Source: ANME-2 cluster archaeon (GTDB lineage: Archaea > Halobacteriota > Methanosarcinia > Methanosarcinales > Methanogasteraceae). Taken from it: DNA of 5,544 nucleotides. Position numbers and translations under genes: made by a program. The stretch lies in the NCBI GenBank assembly GCA_003601535.1, contig PIXW01000178.1, positions 1 to 5,544 of the forward strand, given 5' to 3'. Below, piece after piece: positions 1 through 5,245 of this stretch (positions are counted from its first letter, which is position 1; each line of letters starts with the position of its first letter). The notes under the pieces were generated by a model. The model ran no database searches. It had not been told where the DNA came from and saw only the letters and a program-made list of their open reading frames with translations.

Positions 1-8
1 ATATAATT

Positions 9-806
9 ATGCTCACGATATCAGGAGTCTCCAGGTTCTTTGAATCAGAGACCGGAACGGTTGAGGCTCTCCGTGATATCAATCTCGATGTCTTCGACAA
101 GGAATTTATGTGTTTCATCGGACCGTCCGGATGCGGCAAGACGACGCTACTGCGGATCGTTGCAGGACTGGATCAGCCGACTTCCGGAGAGGTGTTGCTC
201 GATGGTAAAGTTATAAAATCTCCGGATCCGGAGCGAGGTATGGTATTTCAGGAGTATTCGCTCTTCCCATGGAGAACGATAATCGATAACGTTGCTTTCG
301 GACTGGAAATAAAAGGAGTGCCAAAGAAGGAACGGTACGAAATCGCGCGAAAGTATCTGAAGATGGTCGGGCTGGAGGCATTTGAGCAGAGCTATTCCTA
401 CGAACTCTCAGGAGGGATGCGGCAGCGGGTTGCTATCGTGAGGGCGCTTGCAAATGATCCGAAGGTCCTGTTGATGGATGAACCATTCGGCTCGGTTGAT
501 GCCCAGACAAGAAATCTCTTACAGGGAGAACTGCTCAGGATATGGGGAGAGGAGCGGAAAACCGTGCTGTTCATCACGCACAGCATCGATGAGGCTGTAT
601 ATCTTGCTGACAGGGTCGTCGTACTATCTGCCAGACCAGGACAGATTCGCGAGATCCTTGAGATCGATCTTGAGAGACCAAGACAGAGGACGAGCGTCGA
701 TGTGAACGTGATACGCGAGCGTCTTCTTGGTTTGCTCGGAGAAGAGCGGACACGGGGGTGCGGCGAGACCGTATGCTGGACCGGACTTGATGTTGGATCT
801 GATTGA
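9..806 (+). CDS. ABC transporter ATP-binding protein, NitT/TauT (nitrate/sulfonate/taurine) type
   Basis: This is the cytoplasmic ATPase that powers a binding-protein-dependent importer, working with a membrane permease and a substrate-binding protein that are not in the window. All ABC motifs are visible in the 265-aa product: Walker A GPSGCGKT (38-45), Q-loop VFQEYSLFPW (Q81), signature LSGGM (133-137), Walker B VLLMDEP (153-159, catalytic E158), D-loop SVDA (162-165) and H-loop ITHS (H191). Spacing, length and the FPW segment after the Q-loop match the SsuB/TauB/NrtD group. The substrate (sulfonate, nitrate, thiamine precursor or other) cannot be told from the ATPase. The start gives a normal N-terminus, but only 8 bases lie upstream, so no promoter or RBS can be judged. 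The last ~20 residues (RGCGETVCWTGLDVGSD) are Cys/Trp/Gly-rich and unlike the usual helical tail. They follow a GGGGG run at 754-758, so a frameshift is possible. The family call is firm; the C-terminus is less certain. Confidence 0.93.
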   Translation: MLTISGVSRFFESETGTVEALRDINLDVFDKEFMCFIGPSGCGKTTLLRIVAGLDQPTSGEVLLDGKVIKSPDPERGMVFQEYSLFPWRTIIDNVAFGLEIKGVPKKERYEIARKYLKMVGLEAFEQSYSYELSGGMRQRVAIVRALANDPKVLLMDEPFGSVDAQTRNLLQGELLRIWGEERKTVLFITHSIDEAVYLADRVVVLSARPGQIREILEIDLERPRQRTSVDVNVIRERLLGLLGEERTRGCGETVCWTGLDVGSD

Positions 807-936
807 GTCGCCAGAAACTATGGAAGCATACCAGATGATATTCGAAGAATTCCTGCATAAACTGGATGAAATAGTGCAGAAACGTTATTCTGGAATCGTT
901 GGTACACAGATCAACCCATCCCAAAGGAATATATAG
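790..936 (+). CDS. Possible small protein, or frameshifted tail of the ABC ATPase
   Basis: A 48-codon frame starts at the ATG at 790, inside the last 17 bases of the ABC gene, and ends at the TAG at 934-936. The product has an acidic, helix-like centre (METMEAYQ-like region through FEEFLHKLDEIVQKRY) with ordinary codons, so it reads more like protein than like a random frame. The frame stays open upstream to before 727, covering the point where the ABC protein becomes odd. Two readings fit: a separate small gene translationally coupled to the ABC gene, or the true C-terminal extension of the ATPase reached if the G-run at 754-758 has one base too many. No clear RBS is visible, and the stop codon lies inside the hpt TATA element. 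I do not recognise a family. It could also be a chance frame. Confidence 0.3.
   Translation: MLDLIESPETMEAYQMIFEEFLHKLDEIVQKRYSGIVGTQINPSQRNI
919..936 (+). promoter_or_regulatory. Archaeal BRE/TATA promoter of hpt
   Basis: The stretch CCCAAAGGAATATATAG carries a purine-rich BRE-like element (about 921-927) directly before a TATA element (929-936). The TATA centre, near 932.5, is about 26 bp upstream of the ATG at 958, the usual archaeal TATA-to-start-site distance. Transcription would therefore begin at or next to that ATG, giving a leaderless mRNA. The element closely resembles the one in front of the endonuclease Q gene (3852-3870). Confidence 0.65.
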
Positions 937-957
937 CATCATCGCAACGTGAAATCC

Positions 958-1518
958 ATGCTCCCGATACTCACGCAATCACTTCTGGATGCGCCAATCG
1001 TACTCAGGGGCGATTATCACTACTTCATCCATCCGATAACGGATGGCGTGCCAGAACTTACGCCAGCACTGCTGTCAGAGATCGCAGATCGTATCATCGA
1101 ACTGGTAGATACCGATGTGGATAAGATCGTGACCATCGAGGCGATGGGGATTCCGATTGGAACCGTGCTTTCCATGAAAACAGGTATTCCACTTGTGATC
1201 ATCCGGAAAAGGCAGTACAATCTCCCAAATGAGATTGCTGTGCATCAACATACAGGATATTCAAAAGGAGAACTGTATGTTAATGGAATCAGTAAAGGAG
1301 ATCGTGTACTGGTCGTGGATGATGTGATCAGCACCGGAGGCACGATGAAAGCAGTTGTTCAAGCACTCGAACTCGCTGGCGCTCTAATTTGTGATATCAT
1401 AACGGTCATCGAGCGCGGCGAAGGTGTATCAGACCTGCATGCCGCCGGACATGATGTGAAGACACTGGTTTCAGTGGATGTGGATGCAGAGGGCGTGGTA
1501 ATCAAATCGGTTCGGTGA
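958..1518 (+). CDS. hpt: Hypoxanthine/guanine phosphoribosyltransferase (archaeal HGPRTase family)
   Basis: This cytosolic purine-salvage enzyme joins hypoxanthine or guanine to PRPP, giving IMP or GMP and pyrophosphate. The 186-aa product has the type I phosphoribosyltransferase signature [13 protein letters not shown] (117-129), with the paired aspartates D121/D122 that bind the PRPP ribose. It also has the EAMGIPIG loop (61-68), a RKRQYNLP segment (83-90) and the N-terminal [15 protein letters not shown] block typical of the archaeal Hpt family, which looks more like adenine phosphoribosyltransferase than bacterial Hpt. Length is normal. An in-frame GTG at 949 would add three residues. I prefer the ATG at 958 because it sits about 26 bp from the TATA centre and gives the usual family N-terminus. 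The 3' end overlaps the Cas4-like gene by one base (TGATG), so both probably share an mRNA. Purine-base specificity within the family is inferred. Confidence 0.92.
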   Translation: MLPILTQSLLDAPIVLRGDYHYFIHPITDGVPELTPALLSEIADRIIELVDTDVDKIVTIEAMGIPIGTVLSMKTGIPLVIIRKRQYNLPNEIAVHQHTGYSKGELYVNGISKGDRVLVVDDVISTGGTMKAVVQALELAGALICDIITVIERGEGVSDLHAAGHDVKTLVSVDVDAEGVVIKSVR

Positions 1519-2303
1519 TGACTGAAGATGCAATTCTCGTCTCTGACATCACCGCCTATCTGAGATGCCCTCGTCTGGTGTACTTTCGTAATGTATATCA
1601 AAATAAGCAGAAAAATATAAATGAAAAATATCTGTCCCACCTCATTCTAAAGGAACTTGCGCTCACATACCATCACGCTCTCGCCAGTTGTGATGTGGCA
1701 GAAACACTGCGCATCGAACTTGATCGCATCATAAATGAGCTCCCAGTGTTGTATCGTGCCGAACTCTCTGATGTGAATCGTTCCATGATACTCTCTGCGG
1801 CATCTGGTATCGATATCGATGCGATTGGCTCACGCATCGCCGAATCTATCCAGAGAACCGGAAGAGAAGAACTTCGTACGAAGATAACTCCGTGTGCAGT
1901 TGAATATACCATGTATTCGGGTGCGCTCGGGATCGCCGGATCGCCTGACAAGCTGGTAAGGGCGGATGGTTGTGTGCACCCATCTATGATTAAGACCGGC
2001 AATGTTCCGGATTGCGGGGTGTGGAAACCGGATCGATTGCAGATCACTGCTTATGCGATGCTGGTGGAGGAGACGTTCGAAAAAGTTGTGGAATACGGAA
2101 TTGTTGAGTATGTACGGTTCTTTGAGATACGGGAGGTCGCTATCAAGCATAGGGATAGACGCAGGGTTCTGGAGTTGCGAAACCGGATCAGGATGATCAG
2201 GGATGGCAGGATGCCTGACCGTCCGCGGGATGCGCCATGCGATCTCTGCGTATATACAGAGGATTGTATCGCGCGGCGATCGCTTGCATCGAAGTTCTTT
2301 TAG
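1518..2303 (+). CDS. Cas4-like RecB-family (PD-(D/E)XK, DUF83) iron-sulfur protein
   Basis: The 261-aa product has the Cas4/RecB layout. An N-terminal LRCPRLVYF motif carries the first cluster cysteine (C17). A central nuclease core follows, with AGSPDKL (D144) and then a MIKTG strand (K159) leading to DRLQITAYAMLVEE, the QxxxY helix (Q175, Y179). The C-terminal group APCDLCVYTEDC supplies cysteines 241, 244 and 250. Four cysteines in this order are the expected ligands of a 4Fe-4S cluster, as in Cas4 and AddB. Cas4 proteins are DNA exonucleases used in CRISPR spacer acquisition; stand-alone relatives are common in archaea and mostly uncharacterised. The acidic residue of the D/ExK motif appears to be methionine (M157), so nuclease activity is uncertain. 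No cas1, cas2 or array is nearby. The ATG at 1518 overlaps the hpt stop codon, suggesting translational coupling; a GTG at 1515 would add one residue. The family is firm, the function is not. Confidence 0.85.
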   Translation: MTEDAILVSDITAYLRCPRLVYFRNVYQNKQKNINEKYLSHLILKELALTYHHALASCDVAETLRIELDRIINELPVLYRAELSDVNRSMILSAASGIDIDAIGSRIAESIQRTGREELRTKITPCAVEYTMYSGALGIAGSPDKLVRADGCVHPSMIKTGNVPDCGVWKPDRLQITAYAMLVEETFEKVVEYGIVEYVRFFEIREVAIKHRDRRRVLELRNRIRMIRDGRMPDRPRDAPCDLCVYTEDCIARRSLASKFF

Positions 2304-2311
2304 AGTTCGTT

Positions 2312-2320
2312 CGAAAAATA
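2312..2320 (-). terminator. Possible T-run terminator for the rps6e-TPR operon
   Basis: Read on the minus strand this is TATTTTTCG, the strongest T-run downstream of the TPR gene and about 100 bases past its stop codon. T-runs in the non-template strand are the main intrinsic signal in archaea. No strong hairpin precedes it, apart from the inverted repeat that the transcript would cross first. Confidence 0.3.
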
Positions 2321-2336
2321 TAATGATAGGCTTTTC

Positions 2337-2399
2337 AACCACGAGTTTGCACAAGATTAGCACAGGAATATCGTGTAAATCTGTGTAACCGTGCGGTTA
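2337..2399. repeat. 11-bp-periodic imperfect inverted repeat in the convergent intergenic gap
   Basis: The left half contains CACGAGTTT, GCACAAGATTA (2349-2359) and GCACAGGAATA (2360-2370); the last two match at 9 of 11 bases. The right half (2371-2399) reads TCGTGTAAATC, TGTGTAACCG, TGCGGTTA, which on the opposite strand gives AACCGCACGGTTACACAGATTTACACGA, resembling the left half. The units keep an 11-base step, about one helical turn. I recall similar degenerate ACACAGATT-type intergenic repeats from environmental microbial genomes, with no settled function. It may be a dispersed repeat or simply part of a transcription end region. Confidence 0.55.
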
Positions 2400-2421
2400 G
2401 CATCTTTTCGGATAGGTTTTT
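2386..2421 (+). terminator. Possible transcription end for the hpt/Cas4-like operon
   Basis: A short palindrome, TAACCGTGCGGTTA (2386-2399), is followed by two T-runs in the plus strand (2405-2408 and 2417-2421). Archaeal RNA polymerase stops mainly at T-runs in the non-template strand, with or without a hairpin. The palindrome is part of the inverted repeat described separately, and its loop is very short, so its role is uncertain. Confidence 0.3.
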
Positions 2422-3424
2422 AGCCGTTCTGTTCTGATAACTCCCTCAGCGATCTCGCCATCTCAAGTAATTCCTCATCCTCGAGACCGTGCTCTTTTGC
2501 TTTTTCGACCAGTTCGTATACCTCTGCAAAGTTCCCTTTTGCGAGCATGATCCTTCCCAGATATATGTATGCCCTCAAATTATCGGGCTGGATGCGGAGA
2601 AGTTCTCTGAACTCCTGTTCAGCGCGTTCATCCTCTACCTCGTACAGCAGCCGTGCAAGATTCTCTCTTGCAAGCGCATAGTCTGGATCGAGACTCAGCG
2701 CTAGTCTGTATTCGCGTTCAGCATCCTGTTTCCGGCCAAGATCCTGCAACAGACCACCAAGATTGTTGTGGGTTACAGGATTGTTTGGATCGAGTTCGAT
2801 ACTGGTTGTGTATTCGTCTTTTGCCTCAGCAGGTTTTCCTTGCAGACTATACACTATGCCAAGAAGCGTATGCAGATAAGCATCATTGGGTGTCTGTTGC
2901 AGCAGTTGCATCAATTCACGAGCCGATTCATCATACCTGCCCATGTTCTTGAGTGCGATCGCAAGGTTCTGCCGCGCGTATGCATTCTCCGGATGTTCAT
3001 CAAGAACGCGACGGTACACTGCCTCTGCTTTTACATATTCCTCGCGTTTACTCTGCAGATCTGCAAGATTGACTCTGGCGTGAACGTATTTGGGATCGAG
3101 AAAGATCGCACGTTTGTAATGTTTCTCTGCCACATCGAGGTAACCAAGTTCCTCCATGATCACAGCATAGTTGTTATGAATGACAGCATTCTTTGGATCG
3201 ATTCGAAGCGCCTCTTCGAGAGCATCCTTTGCTTCATCCAATCTACCTTGCTGATGCAATAAATCTCCAAGATTTGAGTGGAACTGTGAAACGAATGGGT
3301 TTAAAAAGATAGCACGATTGTATTCCTGTTCTGCTACGTCGAGTTTTCCACGTTCATGCGCAGCGACCCCGCGTCTGAAATGCTCATAAGGGTCGTCGCC
3401 GAACAGGTTCAGGATCCCGGACAT
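2420..3424 (-). CDS. TPR (tetratricopeptide) repeat protein
   Basis: The 334-aa product is almost wholly tetratricopeptide repeats, paired helices that act as a protein-protein docking scaffold. After a short head (MSGILNLFGDD), about nine units follow at a 34-residue step from residue 12 to about 316. They show the usual NLG..L...G..dA...Y..AI.LdP pattern; unit 8 is one residue short, unit 9 is degenerate, and a charged capping helix ends the protein. There is no signal peptide or membrane segment, so it should be cytoplasmic. An upstream in-frame ATG at 3451 would add MATRKRRRR, but that codes inside the end of rps6e in another frame. The ATG at 3424 lies just one base after the rps6e stop codon, which fits better. 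The two genes are clearly an operon, hinting at a link to translation or at growth-linked expression. The partner protein is unknown. Similar TPR proteins are abundant in methanogens. Confidence 0.9.
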   Translation of the reverse strand: MSGILNLFGDDPYEHFRRGVAAHERGKLDVAEQEYNRAIFLNPFVSQFHSNLGDLLHQQGRLDEAKDALEEALRIDPKNAVIHNNYAVIMEELGYLDVAEKHYKRAIFLDPKYVHARVNLADLQSKREEYVKAEAVYRRVLDEHPENAYARQNLAIALKNMGRYDESARELMQLLQQTPNDAYLHTLLGIVYSLQGKPAEAKDEYTTSIELDPNNPVTHNNLGGLLQDLGRKQDAEREYRLALSLDPDYALARENLARLLYEVEDERAEQEFRELLRIQPDNLRAYIYLGRIMLAKGNFAEVYELVEKAKEHGLEDEELLEMARSLRELSEQNG

Positions 3425-3425
3425 T

Positions 3426-3824
3426 CTACGACGTCTCTTCCGAGTCGCCACCCAGCAGCGAATCTATGGATGATGGACCATACTCTGTGACCACTGCGTT
3501 GATCTGAACGATATCTCCTGCGATCTCATTTCCTCGAATCGTCCGCCTCTTTCTGATGCCGCTTTCTGCTGGACGAAATCCACGCCCTCCTGTTACCAGG
3601 AGTTTTCTTCGTTTCGATCCCGGAAGCGTGGCCCGCATCGGAAATCCGCTCTTGTCTGATCCACCTGTGACTTTCAGGACATATCCTGCGAGCCCAACCG
3701 CACTCCCATCAACCTCACTGCCGATGGTTTTTCCTATGAATGCGTTTGCAGACGTGCCAGATACCTCTATCTGGTGTGCTTTTCCTGTTTTTGCATCCGA
3801 AACAACAACTCTAAAATTTGCCAT
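3426..3824 (-). CDS. rps6e: 30S ribosomal protein S6e
   Basis: This is a small-subunit ribosomal protein found in archaea and eukaryotes. The 132-aa product has the usual archaeal length. It shows the family N-terminus ANFRVVVSDAKTGKAHQ, the GGSDKSGFPMR block (about residues 54-64), and the basic conserved stretch from RRKLLVTGGRGF through GIRKRRTIRGNEI (about 72-101), followed by the C-terminal DIVQINAVVTE strand. The long phosphorylated tail of eukaryotic S6 is absent, as expected in archaea. The start is fixed by a good Shine-Dalgarno sequence (AAAGGAG) nine bases upstream. It is the first gene of a minus-strand operon with the TPR gene and is divergent from the endonuclease Q gene. The identification is firm. 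Confidence 0.97.
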   Translation of the reverse strand: MANFRVVVSDAKTGKAHQIEVSGTSANAFIGKTIGSEVDGSAVGLAGYVLKVTGGSDKSGFPMRATLPGSKRRKLLVTGGRGFRPAESGIRKRRTIRGNEIAGDIVQINAVVTEYGPSSIDSLLGGDSEETS

Positions 3825-3833
3825 GTTTTTTTG

Positions 3834-3840
3834 CTCCTTT
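3834..3840 (-). promoter_or_regulatory. Shine-Dalgarno sequence of rps6e
   Basis: AAAGGAG on the minus strand ends nine bases before the rps6e ATG (3824). It fixes the start and shows that this mRNA has a short leader, unlike the hpt and endonuclease Q transcripts, which look leaderless. Confidence 0.75.
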
Positions 3841-3851
3841 AGTGTTCATTC

Positions 3852-3870
3852 GCCCAAGAGGGTTATATAG
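3852..3870. promoter_or_regulatory. Shared divergent TATA promoter (rps6e minus / endonuclease Q plus)
   Basis: The 66-bp spacer between the two start codons holds one obvious TATA element, TTATATAG (3863-3870), which is near-symmetric and reads CTATATAA on the minus strand. Plus strand: a CCCAAGAGGG-type BRE precedes it, and the TATA centre (about 3866.5) lies 25 bp from the ATG at 3891, predicting a leaderless mRNA. Minus strand: transcription would start near 3841, immediately before the rps6e Shine-Dalgarno sequence. Use in the plus direction is better supported, because the BRE matches that of hpt. Use in the minus direction is inferred from spacing and the lack of another TATA. Confidence 0.6.
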
Positions 3871-3890
3871 ATTGCTGCAACGGTATGATC

Positions 3891-5135
3891 ATGAACGTCA
3901 ATTGCGACCTGCACATTCACTCGAAATACTCGATGGCGACGTCTGACAAGATGGATCTGCCAACGATTGCACGGGAAGCTGCAAAAAAAGGAGTGCATCT
4001 TGTAGGGACTGGAGATTGTCTGCATCCCGCATGGCTGGATTCAATCAAAAAATTGCCAGAATCTGGCGGCATATTTTTACTGAATAATACATCTTTTGTG
4101 CTCACAACAGAGATAGAAGATTCTCGCAGGGTTCATCATCTGCTTATCATCCCGTCCATATCGAAAGCAGAGGAATTGTATGAGCGATTCATGTGCCATT
4201 CGCGCGACATCAATACCAACGGACGTCCCGCTGTGCGCATGAACGGTGCAGAGATCGCTGAATATGCGAGAGACGCGGATGCATTGATCGGACCGTGCCA
4301 TGCGTTCACGCCATGGACTGCCATGTACGCGTACCATGATTCGCTTTCTGACTGCTATTCCGACCTTTCGGAATATGTATCGTTCGTTGAACTGGGGCTC
4401 AGTGCAGACACGTCTTATGCTGACCAGATCTCCGAATTACACAGACTGACCTTCCTCACAAACTCGGACGCACACTCGCCCTGGCCCAATAAACTTGCCA
4501 GAGAGTTCAATCGATTCGAGATGCCAGAGATCACATTTGAGAATCTGAAAAGATCGATTCTGAGGAAGAACGGATGCAAAGCCATATTAAACGTGGGGAT
4601 GTTTCCTGAGGAGGGGAAATACAACGAATCCGCATGCATACGGTGTTTTGCGCATTATACCTTACAGGAATGTCTGGCTAAGAAATGGAGATGCTCATGC
4701 GGCGGAAAGATCAAGAAGGGTGTGCGCGATCGGGTAGCCGAACTTGCTGATCTGCCTGCGCCAGAGCATCCTGACTACCGACCACCATACCTTCACCTGA
4801 TACCGCTCGCCGAGATCATCGCAATGGCGATTGGCCATTCGAGCCCGTACACCAAAGCGGTGCAGGCAGCATGGAACATGCTCATCAAAGAATCCGGAAG
4901 CGAGATTGCAACACTGGTGGACGCTGATATCTCTGACATTGATGCGGATCCGAGAATCATTGATGCTATTCTGGCATTCAGGGATGGGAAGGTGATTATC
5001 CACCCCGGCGGAGGTGGTAGATATGGAACGATCGAACTGCCTCACGGTGATGCCATGACATTAGATAATAATGTTGATCCGGTTGAAAAAGGATCTGCCC
5101 AGCGAACGCTCCTTGATTTTGCGCGGCGAGAATGA
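3891..5135 (+). CDS. endoQ: Endonuclease Q (EndoQ), PHP-domain DNA repair nuclease
   Basis: EndoQ nicks DNA 5' of damaged bases such as hypoxanthine, uracil and abasic sites; it was characterised in Thermococcales. The 414-aa product is close to the Pyrococcus enzyme in size and keeps its three parts. An N-terminal PHP metallophosphoesterase domain carries metal ligands in CDLHIHSKYS (D6, H8, H10), GTGDCLHP (D42, H45), TTEIE (E74), CHAFTPW (H137) and SDAHS (D193, H195). A four-cysteine zinc site follows (CIRC and CSC; C249, C252, C268, C270). A C-terminal domain then begins at PDYRPPYLHLIPL and includes the Gly-rich IIHPGGGGRYGTIELP. An in-frame ATG at 3885 would add two residues; I chose 3891 because it lies 25 bp from the TATA centre, as expected for a leaderless transcript. 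It is transcribed divergently from rps6e, and galT follows after 110 bp with its own signals. Family identity is strong; substrate range is inferred from relatives. Confidence 0.9.
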   Translation: MNVNCDLHIHSKYSMATSDKMDLPTIAREAAKKGVHLVGTGDCLHPAWLDSIKKLPESGGIFLLNNTSFVLTTEIEDSRRVHHLLIIPSISKAEELYERFMCHSRDINTNGRPAVRMNGAEIAEYARDADALIGPCHAFTPWTAMYAYHDSLSDCYSDLSEYVSFVELGLSADTSYADQISELHRLTFLTNSDAHSPWPNKLAREFNRFEMPEITFENLKRSILRKNGCKAILNVGMFPEEGKYNESACIRCFAHYTLQECLAKKWRCSCGGKIKKGVRDRVAELADLPAPEHPDYRPPYLHLIPLAEIIAMAIGHSSPYTKAVQAAWNMLIKESGSEIATLVDADISDIDADPRIIDAILAFRDGKVIIHPGGGGRYGTIELPHGDAMTLDNNVDPVEKGSAQRTLLDFARRE

Positions 5136-5182
5136 TTGTGTGACCCAATAATTTGGTGGCGTCAGGTTTATGTGCTGCGAGT

Positions 5183-5237
5183 AAGCATTTAATCGATGTA
5201 AATGATCGGTATCGGTGTTTCGGATGAATATGGAGAT
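5183..5237 (+). promoter_or_regulatory. galT: Candidate galT promoter, tandem hexamer and Shine-Dalgarno
   Basis: An AAGCATTTAATC stretch (about 5183-5194) is a weak BRE/TATA candidate that would place the start site near 5215. A perfect tandem repeat, ATCGGT twice (5205-5216), sits between the TATA candidate and that start. TGGAGAT (5231-5237) is a convincing Shine-Dalgarno sequence, with GGAG ending ten bases before the galT ATG. The RBS is the stronger part; the TATA call is tentative. Confidence 0.4.
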
Positions 5238-5245
5238 GTTGGATC

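Noticed and set aside
574..978. Minus-strand open frame of 134 codons over the ABC 3' end and hpt promoter
   Set aside because: It lies antisense to the H-loop end of the ABC gene and the hpt promoter, its product is Arg/Ser/His-rich with no recognisable motif, and no promoter or RBS supports it.
2309..2323. TATA-like AAAAATATAATG in the convergent gap, a possible promoter for a small RNA
   Set aside because: It would start transcription within the inverted repeat with no gene ahead before the minus-strand TPR gene. AT-rich matches are expected between convergent genes, and the same bases serve better as a minus-strand T-run.
1830..2363. Minus-strand open frame of 177 codons opposite the Cas4-like gene
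   Set aside because: The plus strand encodes clear Cas4-family motifs here. The antisense product has no family features and would begin inside the intergenic inverted repeat.
1518..2420. A CRISPR array or adaptation module next to the Cas4-like gene
   Set aside because: No direct repeats of 25-40 bp with spacers and no cas1 or cas2 motifs exist in the window. The intergenic repeat has 11-bp degenerate units and inverted symmetry.
2768..3262. Long plus-strand open frame (164 codons) opposite the TPR gene
   Set aside because: It is antisense to an unmistakable nine-repeat TPR gene. Its Cys/Leu/Ile-rich product shows no domain, and its openness follows from the regular codon pattern of the TPR gene on the other strand.
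2470..3390. Recurrent similar segments about 102 bp apart within the TPR gene
   Set aside because: These are the DNA trace of the 34-residue protein repeats and need no separate repeat annotation.
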